A stretch of DNA of 64,000 bases, taken from positions 62,001-126,000 of the forward strand of contig JAPEUS010000019.1 of the NCBI GenBank assembly GCA_027946355.1, read 5' to 3'. Under the pieces are notes generated by a model. That model was not told the origin of the DNA. It saw nothing but the letters and a program-made list of their open reading frames with translations, and did not search any database. This DNA is from Collariella sp. IMI 366227. Taxonomy: Eukaryota > Ascomycota > Sordariomycetes > Sordariales > Chaetomiaceae. Of the stretch, positions 1 to 12,422 are shown piece by piece; positions within the stretch are counted from its first letter, which is position 1; each line of letters opens with the position of its first letter. A program made the translations under genes and the position numbers.

Positions 1-919
1 GCCCGTTTGCATCGCACACCTCATCTCATCTCATCTGCATGTCTCGCTGTTTGGATCTTGGCATCACAGCCCGTTGGACCACTCGAGGATGCAGCCCGCG
101 ACGGCCCATGACGGGTACCCGAGACATTCCCGTCGCGATCAGGCTTGGGTGCGACCTGGAAAGTTCATGACGAGGGAAGAAGACCACTGATCGCAGGTCC
201 CTTCCTTTTGTTGTTGGTGGCTGGCTGTTCCTGCTTGGCACCTCGAGCCGAGAGGGGAAGCGGTCCACTCTTCTGCGGGGTCGAGTTGGAGAACCGCAAC
301 AGCAGAGTGGAGCTGTTCAAGGAGATGCCTGTTGTGGAAGGACTTCACCTGGACAACATCGAGTTTGCTTGTGATCGAGTGATCAAGCAACCTGGAAGTT
401 GCACGACCCATCACCAACAATGGCACTTCATCTCCCGTCTTGTCCTACCGGCGGTTTGCTGAGATGGCACATTTTGGGGGAAGTTGGTTGAGATGGAGGA
501 CCACCGCTGACTCTGGGTTTAGCAACTCCTCGCCCTCTGCAGTGAGCAATCGAGGTTGACAGAACGAGAGCAACGAAGGGCCATTTCCAGGTCCCGCGGA
601 GGGGTCTTTGCGCATTCCAAGCACAGGGCATTTATGATGGCAGGCCAACAACTGCCAGTTCCTGGGAAGGACGGGAGCCTCCGCCCCCCTCGTCCTTCCT
701 GCCGTGCTTCCTTAACACCACTGCCGCTTCCCGAGCGAGGAGCATGACAGGATACACGGAAAGAGGGATGGTGAGTCTGGTGGCTCGAGGTGACGTGAAA
801 GATTTCTGGACGGGAGAATATAAGCCAGAAGTTGTCAGCTTCTCTGGGTTTGGGCTCAAGGCGATAGACACCAGACACCACCTCCGCCTCAGCTCCCTCC
901 CGCAGCGGCATCACGAACC
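1..919. other. gene-free left edge
   Basis: I see no convincing gene. Short open frames on both strands lack family resemblance and overlap one another. The right part is the upstream region of the S53 peptidase that starts at 920. Confidence 0.5.
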
Positions 920-2807
920 ATGGCGCCGATAACCATGTCGCTGTACTCCACGCTCGTTTTTGCCGCAGCGGCATCAGCCCGCGTCATGCACGAACTCGCC
1001 GCTGTCCCCGCCGGATGGGAGCACCGCCACGCAGCATCGCCCGACGACACCGTCTTCCTCCGTGTCGCCCTCAAGCACAACCCGGGCATTGACAGCGCCT
1101 TGGACCAGGCCGTCCTCGATATGTCTACTCCTGGCCACCCCAACTACGGTTTGCACATGACACGGGACGAGCTGAGATCCTTCACGGCCCCCTCGGACGC
1201 CGCAGTCACGACCGTCACGGACTGGCTCCTTCGATACGGCATCCAGCCCACTGTCGATCATGACTGGATCTCCTTTACCACCGGCGTTGAGACAGCCAAC
1301 AAATTGCTGGACACGGAGTTTGCTTGGTACCAGTACCAAGCGGGCAAGAGTGGGCTTGCTCTGCGGGCCTATCCTACAGCGTCCCTGACCACATCGCCGC
1401 CCACGTCGACCTCGTGCAGCCCACCACTCGCTTCGGCCATCTCGCTGCCCGGAAGTCGGCCATCTTCGATCTACACCGCTTTGTGGAAGACTACGAGGAT
1501 GCCATCTCCAGCGAGAAGGATACTGCTGTCGCGGCTGACTCTACGGCTCCCGCCGAGTGTGGTCTCCTGGTTCGCCCCGACTGCCTCAAGTCGCTGTACA
1601 ACATCAACTACACGGCCATGCGTGCCGACAACAAGGTCGCTTTTGCCTCATTTCTCGAGGAATATGCGCGGTACGACGACTTGAAGGAGTTTACAGAGAA
1701 GTATCTGCCAGACTCGGACTTGGCGGCTGCAACATTCAGTGTTGAGCTCATCAACGGAGGCTTGGATGACCAAAGCAGTAGCTCTGATGCCAGTATGTAC
1801 CTTCTTCTTGCTTCTGCCACTTACCCGCCACTCCCTCTCCTTCTCGGAAGAACTGTTGGACTCTAATACCCCCTCAGGCGAGGCCAACCTCGACGCACAG
1901 TACCTCTACTCCATCAGCCACCCTATCCCCATGGTCGAATACAGCACCGCCGGTCGCGGCCCTCTCGTCCCCACCGCCAGTCAGCCCACACCCCCGGGCA
2001 GCAACGAGCCCTATCTCGAATTTCTCCTCTACATGGCCAGCCTGCCCGACTCGGCCCTCCCGCAAACCCTGTCCACTTCCTACGGTGAGGAAGAGCAGTC
2101 CGTCCCCCGCGAGTACGCCCTCAAAGTCTGCGACATGTTCAAAGAGCTCGGCGCGCGGGGTGTCTCTGTCTTATTTGCGTCGGGCGACTCTGGCCCCGGC
2201 AACCTCTGCATCCGCAACACGGATAACGCCACTTTCTTTGAGAGCAACTTCCCCCGCCGCTTGTCCTTGGGTGACGTCGGTGGGCGGGACGACCCGGATG
2301 GTGGGCGAGAAGGCGGTACCCTTCTCAAGCGGCGGCTTCAGCATCTACCACGACCAGCCCATTTGGCAGAAAGACGCCGTCGAAACCTACCTCGCCAGCA
2401 TCAACGACACGTACGCGCCCTTCTTCAACCGCACCGGGCGCGGCTTTCCGGACGTGTCGGCGCAGGCGATGGGGTTTGTGGTGCGCAACACGGGCGCGTG
2501 GATTACCATTGGCGGCACCAGCGCGTCATCACCGGTTGTGGCGGGCGTCGTGGGGTTGTTGAATGCCGCGCGCAAGGCGCAGGGCCAGCCACCGATGGGG
2601 TTCTTGAATCCGTGGTTGTACAATAACTCGGCGGCGTTTAAGGATATGGTGAATGGGAGCTCGTTTGGGTGTGCGGGGAGGGAGGAGCTGGGCAGGCATG
2701 GTGCGCGGTGGAACGCGACGCCGGGTTGGGATCCGGTGACGGGGTTGGGGACGCCGTTGTTTGAGAGGTTGTTGGAGGCTGCGGCGCCGGGGACGAAGAA
2801 TGAGTAG
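920..2807 (+). CDS. sedolisin (S53) tripeptidyl-peptidase-like protease with two frameshifts
   Basis: Secreted acid serine-carboxyl peptidase of family S53. The start ATG has good context (ACCATGG). It is followed by a signal-peptide-like hydrophobic stretch (MSLYSTLVFAAAASA) and a pro-domain. The catalytic Glu/Asp pair is seen in EANLD and the nucleophile Ser in GGTSASSP; the C-terminal calcium-site pattern ends in GWDPVTGLGTP. One intron, 1793-1877 (GTATGT...CAG), joins the frames correctly. Two single-base disruptions remain. Near 1367-1371 one C seems missing (expected ...LRALSYSVPDH). At 2251-2255 a five-C run has one C too many (expected ...NFPAACPWVTSVGG). They compensate, giving about 600 aa if corrected. 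A predictor could bridge the first with a 53-nt intron (1327-1379), but that would delete conserved residues. Either base errors or a recently broken gene. Confidence 0.85.
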
Positions 2808-3439
2808 GTGGTGGTTTGGGTGGGGTGGGGATGGATACGGTGGAAGAGAAGGGGTTGAGGTGAGAAAAGGAGGGTGGTGTATGACCTATTGAAGGGTTGT
2901 CGTGCACGGGATTGTATGATCTATTTGGTGCGAGAGTCTACCTTACCCTAAGAGCATGTTGAACCTAGATTCCTTCATACCTCAGTACTATCTTGGAACA
3001 CGGTTGAAGTTCTCTCCTTATCCTAGGCACATATTGCAACCACCAGGATGTTTCAGTTTCACAAGTGCCATCAGCTCCATCATCTTTGGTGTCTCTACTG
3101 AATTGACGTCCCCGTGTCATTCATTGGACAGTAGATGATAGCAATTTGGACAAAGATATTGAGGTCGACACCGCTTTGCCAGCAGGCAGTGCGTTCGGCA
3201 CCCTTAACTCTTGAGCAACTTGAACCATGCCGCGAGTAGAACCTCTCCTGGCAGAAAATGAAGGACATAACAGACCACATGATCAATAGAAGAACGTTAA
3301 ATTTTATCCTGTACAGCGCTCAACTTAAAAGAGTTCCATCCCTTATTCAACCATCCCGCTAATTATCCCAGAGAAAATGCCCATCTCCATACCCATACTA
3401 TCTTACACCCCTATTATCATTGCTGCTTTGGCTGTCAGC
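2808..3439. other. intergenic, convergent
   Basis: Space between the 3' ends of the S53 peptidase and the sugar transporter. No gene or repeat seen; presumably the two 3' UTRs. Confidence 0.5.
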
Positions 3440-5371
3440 TTACACCGCCCTCCTCACCCTCTCGTCCCTCTCATCTCTCCCGGCCACCAACCTCTCCTCC
3501 CCCGAATCCTGCTTCTCCAACACCCCACTATCCCTCCCATACCCCCTCTCATCAGCGCGACTCGGCCGCCCACTCGGCACCGCCGTCGTCCGATCATCCA
3601 CATCCTCACTGTGATGCGCAGCCACCCCCCCATCTATACCGTGGCCGCTCTTCTCGTGGTGGGGATCCTTGTGCTTCCGCGAGATGTAGCCGTCAGGGAT
3701 CCACGCCTTGGAGTTGCGCGGAGTGGCACGCGGGTCGGCGTACATCTCGTCGACGTGCTCAAGGGAGAGGGACCGCGATTCGTAGAGGAAGAACCAGACA
3801 ATGATGCCGGCCACGACGTTGGTGCCGGCGAAGACGAAGCCGTAGGAGTAGGAGATGCCGGCGGTTGCGAGGGGGGTTAGGAAGGAGATCATGACTATTT
3901 TACTTATGTTAGTATGCAAAGAAGGAGGCAATAGCAAAGCAGGGAAAGGAGCAGAGTAAAACCTACAGTTGCCCAACCAATTCCCCGCCGTCGCGATCGA
4001 CGCTTGCTTCGCGCGCGTCCGCAGCGGGAACGTCTCGCCAATGACCACCCAGCAGATCGGGCCCCAGGTGATCGCAAACGACGCAATAAACAGGGCGGCC
4101 GCCACAATCATCACAATACCGGACGTCTGGTTATTCTCCGGGTCCAGCGCCGTGCCCATGGACGCAAAGACCGCCAGCCAGACCGCTTGCCACGCAGCCC
4201 CAATAACCAGCGGCATGCGGCGTCCAAACCGCTCGACAACCCACAACCCGACAAACGTTGACCCGACGTTGATGGCGCCGAGGATCAGCTGTGTGCGGAT
4301 GGGGTCGTCGATACCCGCCGACTCGAAGATGCTTGCACCATAGTAGAAGAAGAAGTTGACGCCGGTCCACTGCTGCAGGAAGTGAATCGCAATCCCCAAG
4401 AAGGTCCGGTACACCTGCTTGGGCACGCCATTCTCCTGCGGCACGAAGCACTCCTTCCAAGTCCCCACCCCCACCGTCTTTTCCTTCTCCAAACTCTGCC
4501 GCATCTCCTGCATATCATTCTCCACCAGCTCATGCTCCGGCTCGTCCTTCATCCCCCTCAGCCTCGCCAGCGACACCCTCGCCGCCTCCCACCTCTCACG
4601 CGCCGCCAACCACCGCGGCGACTCGGGCACCATAAACAGCCCCAAGAACAACAACCCCGCAAACGGAATCCCAATCCCAATCACAATCCTCCAACTCGCA
4701 TCCTTGTCCTGGATCTCGCGCGCCCCGTAATTAACACAGTTCGCCACGAGGATACCAAAAGTGATAAGCAGCTGGTAAGACGCGACAACGGCGCCGCGGA
4801 TCTCGCGTGGCGCGCACTCGGACTGGAACATGGGCACGCCGACTGAGAGGTTGCCGATGCCGAGGCCCGCGACAAAGCGGCCCATCATGATGTGCACCCA
4901 GGAATGCATCGCGGTCATCTGGATGACGCAGCCCAGGATGAAGATTAGGCAGCCGACGGCGAGGGACTTGCGGCGGCCGAGCCAGTCGGCGGTGCTGAGG
5001 GGAAAGGGGTCAGTATGTTGGGGTGTGGGGGAGGTGGTGGGTGGGGGGCGTACTAGGAGGAGGTGAGGGCTCCGACGAGGGTGCCGATGCTCATGAGGGA
5101 GACGACGAGGGACTCGATGATGGGGGTGAAGTCACGGCCTTCGGGGGTGTCTTCTTGGCCGAAGCGATTCTTGAAATCGGAGAAGAGCAGCATGCCTGAG
5201 ATTTGGCCTGTGTCGTAGCCGAAGAGGAAGCCACCTATCGAGGTGACGACCCCGAGGAAAATGGCTTCCACGCCGCAATCGGCGCCATTGATGCGGACTG
5301 ACCTGGAGGAGGTTAGGGGTCATGTCTCTGGCTTGTGGGTGGGTGTAGACTTACTTCTTGCCCAGCCCCAT
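3440..5371 (-). CDS. MFS sugar transporter (SP family, 12 TM)
   Basis: Plasma-membrane monosaccharide transporter of the major facilitator sugar-porter family, about 582 aa. The ATG at 5371 opens a short exon reading MGLGKK. Introns are 5303-5354, 4995-5053 and 3895-3966; the last is a multiple of three and can be misread as coding. Seen motifs: first helix SIGGFLFGYDTGQISGM, the PESPRWLAARER signature after TM6, FLQQWTGVNFFFYYG in TM7, RFGRRMPLVIGA, and GPICWVVIGETFPLRTRAK in TM10. Splicing the last intron restores the helix GNWLGNFMISFLTP. A long hydrophilic tail (about 90 residues, rich in His, Asp and Arg) follows TM12. Family members carry glucose or related hexoses by proton symport or act as sugar sensors; the substrate cannot be told from this sequence. 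No frame defects seen. Confidence 0.93.
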
Positions 5372-6306
5372 TCCGGTAAGATATTAAGATAAAACAATGG
5401 GTATTGCTAGTTCATCTGATGAGAGATGGACACGCGGGAGACGGGGACGGGGGTGGCATGTTCACCACCGCGGTTCTATATATCGGTTGTGAGCCATCTT
5501 CCTCTTTTCCTGCCCCCCAGTCCGATGATGTCACGTCGTTTGCTGGAAGGCATTGCAGCACCCAGGGAGAGCAGCCTGCTCAGGAAAAGGGTGTCTTGTC
5601 AGCTGGATCGGCCCCCCTTCGAGAACAACCAAGAAGATCCCAAGGGTGCAGTTGAAGGGACCAAACTGCCGCTGCCAATGAGATCTGCCAAGAGACGCGC
5701 TGTGACGCAACCACGCCGGTCAGCCCAGCGTTGGAGAACCCCTGCAAATCTGGGGATGGCGGGCTGGATTTCTCGGCGCCGTCAGTGGTCGGCAAGCCGG
5801 TATCGATCGAGGGCCAACCTGGAAGGCCGGTTGGAATTGTCGTCATGGTCACGAGACAGCTTCCTTTTTTGAAGGCCGTTTTCGTTTGAGCTCAATGTCT
5901 GGTTTTAATTGGTCCTCTTCTTGAAGGTCAGCGACTGAGAATCGCGATGACGGGGGTGTCTTACAGTGCATTGTGCGATCGACTTGGAGAGGGTGTGTTG
6001 ATCGGACCATCACCGCATTTCCTAGCAGACCCTTCCAGATGGGAGCAAACCACTTGCATCAGACTCCACGCAGGTTCGACCCATCGTTAGAGCATACGAT
6101 TTTCTCTCTAAAACACAAATACTGTCTTCAAGACATTCCGTGGACGGCGGTCTCGGACTCGGACCCACTTACCAAGGAACAAAAGCAGCCGTCTCCTCGC
6201 CGCACTCACCCTGGTATCCAGCCCTCCCTCAAACAGCTTTAGAGCCTCAGAGCAAGGCCGTGCTGAGGTGCCCTTTCTCAAACCCGTGCCATAACGCAAC
6301 CGGCCA
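5372..6306. other. upstream region of the sugar transporter
   Basis: No supported gene. Contains the promoter of the minus-strand transporter and the 3' flank of the small membrane protein ending at 6307. Open frames on both strands look random. Confidence 0.45.
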
Positions 6307-6784
6307 TCACCCCCGTCCTTCAATACCCCAACCAACAACCGCCAAACCGCCAAACACCAGGAAAATAGGCGCCTGCGGAAAACCAGACGGACCAAACTCC
6401 GGATCGATCCCGTCCGTCCCCGGATACAAAATTGCTCCGAGGCCGGTCAGCCAGTATATCGTGCCGGTAAAGAGAGCCATCTGCAGCGAGTCCTGCCTGC
6501 GCTGTCTTGCGAGAGCTGGCGGCGCGGATGGTGCTAGGAAGGAGGGCCGCCATGTCAAGTACAGCGTGGCGAGACCGAGGAGGACGGAGAGGCTGATGGT
6601 TTGAGCGCAGTGGAATCTGGGAGGGGCGTTAGTTGGGAATGGGTAATGGGCCTTGAAGTGAGGGGGCTGACTTTGCGTGGGGTGGCCAGCGTGGGTTGAA
6701 GATGTGCGTGTGGTTGTAGTCTGCGATCGGGGCCCCTAGGAGGAGGGCTATCGCATCCGCGGTGAGGAGCAGCTTGCCTAGCAT
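6307..6784 (-). CDS. small fungal membrane protein (DUF6640-like)
   Basis: A protein of 140 aa from two exons; the intron is 6617-6671 (GTCAGC...CAG). Splicing joins NPRWPPHAK to FHCAQT, producing the motif NPRWPPHAKFH, which I associate with the fungal DUF6640 membrane family. Predicted topology is four hydrophobic segments: residues about 3-20, 48-62, 84-102 and 118-135. The short loop with HTHIFNPRWPPHAKFH lies between the first two. Function is unknown; the family is found next to varied genes and no partner can be inferred here. The ATG at 6784 is the first in frame and gives a hydrophobic N-terminus. Family name is from memory and should be treated as probable. Confidence 0.7.
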
Positions 6785-9495
6785 CGTGAGATGGGACTTG
6801 CCCTAGGTTTAAGTCTAACCTACGGGGGAGATACAGTAGGTATGGACAAGTGGTGATCTTAGAGGACCAGAAAGCTCTCGGCCTGATCAGCGAGGCGTGT
6901 AACACGAAGACAGCGTCAGCAGCTGTCAGGCAAGTGATGGTGTCTCATCAAAATGCCCACTACACCCGGAAGTCCGGCACGGCGCAACACTTTTGCAAGC
7001 TGAGGAAGATGACAAGGAGATAGCGGGGAGCATGAGACGGAACTCTGCGTGACATTGATCCGACTTGCAACCGGACGTCATCTCCGGGGAGCGAACCCCA
7101 ACCGAGGAGGAATTGAACATAGAACAAAGAGTAGGAAGGAAAACAGGGCAAAGACAGGGACTTCGATGAGGGCTTTTGTGTGACGATGACAGGAGAAAGA
7201 CGAAGGGACTCAAGGACTTGAGGTGAGCAGGTCCCGGGTTGTCATTGCCTGCCCCGATCAGTGCTGCCACGAAGGCTCCATTCTATCGGCCGTTGAGGTT
7301 GCCAAAATGATGTGAGCATCTCATCACTGGGAAACCCTGGTCAATAGATGGTGCCGTTTGTAAGAACGCGAGGTGTTCCATTCTCGAAGTTCTGCCCAGT
7401 CGGGTCGTCCAAAGCCATCGATTGTGTGGGTGAGGTCAGGTCTGCCTCAGGCCCTGGTTGCTCTCAGGCAGGCCACCTCACTAACGGCTCCACCGAGCAC
7501 CAACCAAGCGGTCCAGCCCCTCACACCACACCGAAACTTTTGCCGCCCACAAGTCACAACCCACAACCCACCCACATCCCACTGGAGGGCACCTGATCAG
7601 CCTGAGCCAACACCAAACCCTTTGATCAGCACCCCAGATCGCTTGCTTCCCTGATGAGCAAAGGACCGGCTTTCCTCAAATCCTGCTCTCTTATTGCTCC
7701 CTATGTTTACTTTCCAACGGGCCAGGCCGGCGCTGGCAGCACAGTGTCTTGCGAGGTGACTCCTCCAGGGCTACGATATCCATCAGCATCTCCTCCCCCT
7801 GGCCTACTCGCCCGTCACCACCCATCGAATAGGGTACCAAACCCTCTCAGTTACTCAAGATGGTTACAGTTTGCTAATTATGGTTATTCAGCAGAATCCG
7901 AACTCATCCATCCGAGCGCTGGGCTTCAGGGTCGGGTCCGATGTGCCCATATGACCCCCACAGGCTACGCGCACCACTCCAGCGAGTTCACGAACGCTAC
8001 TCATCCCTCGACCCTTGAGCAGAAGAACTTGTCCCCGGCAGAAAGAAAGAAAGGGAGATGCAAGATGATTGTACCCTGGCGCGAGGTCAATCTCGCTCCC
8101 GAGGAGCGCATGTGCAGGGCCTCGGGCACTGCACCCGTCGCAACCCAACGTCGCACGTCGCCACTTACCATCCACAACCACCGCCGCCAACCTCCCAGCA
8201 TCACCATAACAGGACGACAAGGAGACGATTTGGCCCCAGATCTTGACCCCAATAAGCAACCGTGCTGGCAGCCGCCACAATCTCACTTCCCAGCAGCAAA
8301 GCCCGGGACCGACCGTCCTGACTGCATCGAGAATATTTCAACACCCCCAAGCACCTTACCACGCCGACCACGAGACCAACAACACCACGACACACATCAT
8401 GAAGAGATAAGAGACCGCAGCAAAAAACCATCCGATTCCATTCCCGCATCCCCCCCATCTCCACACCATTTATTCGTGTGCATGGAGGGGTTATGTAGGG
8501 GGGGCTGTGCCGCCAAAGCTACCGATGGTGGACTACTCAAACATGCTCGTCATTCCACGCCATCCCATCTCGCCATCCATCCATCCATCCATCCTCTGGG
8601 GGCCCAACCCGACCGGCAACGATCAATATCACCGCTCCCTCCGCCTCCCCCTCTCAGCGAGCGCGGCAGGTCGAGAGCCAACGCTGGACGGCCAAAAGCA
8701 ACCGAGCAAGCTATGCACGCCCGACGAGACGAACCGAGAGAGTTACGAACGAGGCTCTCGAGGCCCAAAAAACGCAAAACGCAAAGCCACGGCAAAGGTA
8801 AGTTGCTTTGCCGGGGGACCAAAAAGGTGTGGTCCAACCCAACCTAACCACCATTCTTCCCCTTCCCTTTCTTTCCTTGCCAGCCTGCTTTCCTTTCCTC
8901 TCCGTCCTGTCCTTGTCCCGTTTTTTTCCCTCCATCGAGATTGAGAGGGCCATCGTCGCCCCGGCTGGGTGCTTGCATATGTTGCCCGCCCAGGAGAAGA
9001 GCTATCGGTCCCAGCCAAGCGGCCAGGTCCGTCCGTCCGTTCTGGGTTGGGTTGGACAGCGAGCGAGACCAGAGCTGTTTCGTTTTATTCGTACACACGA
9101 GAAATATTCTACAAGCCGCCCTGAGCGAACAGTCGGTTAGTCGGGGGGGGGAAGGGCGGCGCGCAAACCAGTCGTGGCGGGAGGCATGCATGCATGGTGC
9201 TGTGGCCGTGTCCAGCCGCCCTGAAATAATGGGCGGCGGGTTGGCGCAACTGATGCAACGCAACGTCATGATGACTGCCACGTTGCATGCGCAAAGAGGT
9301 GGAAATGCCCTTCAAGAATCGGCCAGTGCCGATCGACGTGGACGAGGAAGACCGAAGAACGCAGAAAAAAAGGGCAGAGAAAAAGAACGCCTAATAACGC
9401 TGTGATGGGAACGGGTGCGGCGAGGTGTCCAAGGACAGCAGGAAGCCCAGGCCCGCGGAGAGAGACGCAGGCCACCGGAAGACGGGCTGCACCAC
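6785..9495. other. long gene-free stretch
   Basis: About 2.7 kb without a supported gene. The largest open frame (7654-8847, plus) has compositionally odd, repeat-less protein with no recognisable domain. Contains a short (CCAT)n microsatellite at 8573-8594. It lies between the DUF6640-like gene start and the 3' end of bdf1. Confidence 0.5.
8573..8594. repeat. (CCAT)n microsatellite
   Basis: About five and a half tandem CCAT units in gene-free DNA. Confidence 0.85.
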
Positions 9496-12422
9496 CTAGT
9501 CCTCCTCAGAGTCCTCGCTCTCGTGCTCGCTCTCGTGGTCCAGCTGCGCGGCGGCAGCGGCGTGCTCGAGGCCGTTGCCCTCGATCGACTCCATCGGCTC
9601 CTGGCTGCCGGAGGCTTGGCGCGTCGCCTGCGCGCGGAGCTCGTTGAGCTGCTGGATGCGGCGCTCCTGCTCGCTCTTGCTCATGGGCTTGTTCTTCTTG
9701 TTCTTGGCTCCCGGCGCCTTGCTGGTGGGACGGGCGGCGACGGGCGGCGATGGCGCGGGGGCGGGCGCGTACGCGCGCTCCTTCTCGGCCCGCGCGTTGG
9801 GGAACGCCTGCGTCACGATGTCGTAGAGCTTGATGAGGGTGGGCTCCGAGACGACGTCAATGTCGAGCTCCAGCTCGCCCGCGTCGTTCTCGCTCTGTGA
9901 CGTGTCCTTCTTAATGAGGTCGATGGCGCGCTCGAGAAGCATCCCGTTAAGATCCCCAAGGCGTTCGGTGATAATCTCCTTCTCCAGGGCCCCAACCTTG
10001 CGCTTCGGAGGCGCCTTCTTGTGGGCGTTCTTCTTGGAGGCGGCCAAAGCGGCACCGGCAGACGGGACAGAAGCCTTCTTGCTAGGCAGGCCTCCCGCGC
10101 CGCCGGCCTTCTTGGGCTTGGACGGCTTGGGCTTGGACACCTTCTTGGGCAGGTTGGAGAGCTTCTGGCGCTCTGTCATCAGCTGCCGCTGGAGCATGGC
10201 CACTACAGACTGGGAGATCTCCACCTCGGACATGTCCGCCGTGCCCGAGTTGATTAGGTCATTGACCTTCTTCTGCTCCTGGTCCAACCGTTTCTGCACG
10301 TTAGCCATCTTGTGCTCGATCTGCTTACGGTCCTCGTCCTCGGGCTCGGGCTCCGACTCGGCCGAGTCCGAGTCCGAGTCGTGGCCGCCCGCGGCGCCGT
10401 GAGACGCTGCCGGGACAACAGGCGCGTGCTTCGCGATCCACTCGTCCTTCTTGGACATCTCGGCCCGGTACAAATCCTGCAACCGCAGCGCCTGGGAGTA
10501 GATGATATGTTCCTCGCCATTGAACAATTTGCAATTCTTGATGATCAGATCAAAGTCCTTCTCGAACTCCTTGATCGTCTGGTACTCGCCAGAGCCAAGC
10601 TTGTTGGCCATGGTGCCCAGGTCCATAGGCCGCTTGATCACCTTGTGGTAAGTTGGGATGTTAAGCGCGACGGGGTCGACGGGATGCATGAAGGCGGCGT
10701 TGATATCGTAGTTCTTCGTCTTCCTCAGCTCCGTGAGCACTTCGTCGCAAAAGCGGAGCTCCAAGGGAAGCTTCTTCTTGCGCTTTGTGTCGTAGACAAG
10801 GTCCTTGGAGTGCACAGGCTTTACGGGCCGCTTGTTGCGGCTCTCGGGCTTGTTCGAGTCGCGCCGGATGAGCGGCACGCCGTTGCTGCCGGGGGGGAGT
10901 GCAAACGCGGGTGACTCGGGGACCTTGTGGAACGGGCTGGTAGCGGGGGGCTTGGGCCGGGCTACCGGTGCCGTGTTGAGAGGGAGCGCGTGCGCGCGCG
11001 GTTCGACGTGGCGGGTCGTGGGGGCTTTGACAGTCTCCTTCTTTTCTGGCTTTGGAGGCGGGGCCGCGTTGCACAGCGCGAGGCGGCTGAGGATAGACTC
11101 ACGCGCCGTCTTGGCCGCGTTCGTGACGTCGTGGAACTCGCCGTTGAACGCAATTGAGTTCGACACCATCAAATCCATGTCGCCCTTAAAGTCGCCGATA
11201 GTGGCATAGCTCGACCCGTCGCCGCGAAGCCGCTTCTCCATTGTGCTGATATCCATCGGGACAGAAACCTTGGCAGAGTAATCGGCCCACAAGCCGGGCC
11301 AGAGCTGTGAGACGGGCAGCCGGAAGAGGGCGCCCGCCTTGGTCTTCTTGACACCCGCCAGAACCTGGCGCATCTGCTTGTTCTGCCAGTCGGTGATCGG
11401 ATTGTTGTTGAGTGATTCGTGGTTGAGCTTCTTCGGTTCTCCGCTCGGTAGATAGAGGGATGCTAGCCCGCCTTCGGTCTTCTGGTCGACATCCATGCGA
11501 TCCTCCTGTGCTGCCCGCTTTGCCTGCGCTTGCCCTCCACCGTGCTCGACTTTGGTGCGCTTCGCGACGGGCTCATCTTCACTATCGATGTCCCGCTCCC
11601 GAGAGACCTTTGCGGACGGCGGGGCAAGCTCAGACATGCTCGTATCGGCGGTCGCGGAAATAGGCGGGGTAGTAGTGGTGCCGTCGATCGGGCTTGTGCG
11701 GGAATCGTCAATCGCCGGAAGGGGGGTGACAGGAGTAGCATTGCTAGTCGCTGTTTTTTGTGTTCTCTCTTCCGGAATCGTCGACAAACGATCTGGGCCT
11801 TTCTCCATGTCCTCCATCAGCACGTCGTCCTTCGCCTTTTGTGCAGCGGCTGCATCTTTGTTCTGCGCTTCGTCGCTCCTCTCGGCTAGTGTCTCGGGCT
11901 CGGGCTTTGGCTGCGACTTGGGTGAAAGGGGTTCCGACCTGTCCTTCTCGGCGCGTTCGACAGGCGCGTCAGGCATGTCGGCGTCGGTGGGCGCAGCTGA
12001 ATCCTCCATGTTGACCTTGTCGAGGCCGCTCGCGATATCGTGGTCGGGTTCGTCCTTGGACTCGGCGGGCGCGTTGTCAGCGGGTTCGTCGACCGGTTTC
12101 GGTTCAGCAGATAGAGAGCGGTTCGCGGAAAACGCGACTTGATTCTGTTCAAGTTTGGAGGCGGGAGCTGTGCTGTCGCCGTTTTGGGTTGGCGCGCCTT
12201 CCGGGTTTTTTAAATCGGGTTGGGTGGGAGGTGGGGAATTATGGCTGCTCAAGAAAGAGAGTAAATGGTGAGTTTGCGATGCAGCGCGAGAAAAGAAACT
12301 GGCAACCTACCCGTTCGCCTCCAAACTCCCGTTAGAACCTTCCTTTCCGGCGGGCAGCGCGGTCTGGAGGGCTTCTCGTTGAGAAGCGCGCCTTCTGAGT
12401 GTTGCGTGGTCATGACTGCCAT
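9496..12422 (-). CDS. bdf1: BET family double-bromodomain transcription factor
   Basis: Chromatin reader that binds acetylated histone tails and, in yeast, works with TFIID and SWR1. The large exon (12244-9496) codes about 915 aa. Counted from the TTG at 12252: bromodomain 1 about 286-393 (VPMDISTMEKRL; acetyl-lysine Asn370 in SIAFNG), bromodomain 2 about 494-602 (RPMDLGTM; Asn578 in CKLFNG), Asp/Glu/Ser patch 625-642, coiled coil 643-700, basic stretch 700-752, ET domain about 755-820, and a Ser/Glu/Asp-rich end (HESEHESEDSEED). That exon has no ATG at its 5' end. The pyrimidine tract and CAG at 12245 look like a splice acceptor. An upstream exon from ATG 12422 ends at a GTAGGT donor (intron 12245-12310), but needs one extra base near 12371 to stay in frame (MAVMTTQHSEGALLNE then ALQTALPAGKEGSNGSLEANG, in two frames). 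Confidence 0.93.

Noticed and set aside
145..462. Small frame with a hydrophobic stretch near the left edge
   Set aside because: Starts without ATG and shows no conserved features; overlaps antisense frames.
1327..1379. 53-nt intron in the S53 peptidase
   Set aside because: It would restore frame but removes a conserved block (WYQYQ to LSYS) and lacks a branch site; a lost C explains the data better.
7654..8847. 397-codon open frame on the plus strand
   Set aside because: No domain, odd composition with Pro/Arg-rich runs, includes a CCAT microsatellite and overlaps several equally long antisense frames; probably chance in GC-rich DNA.
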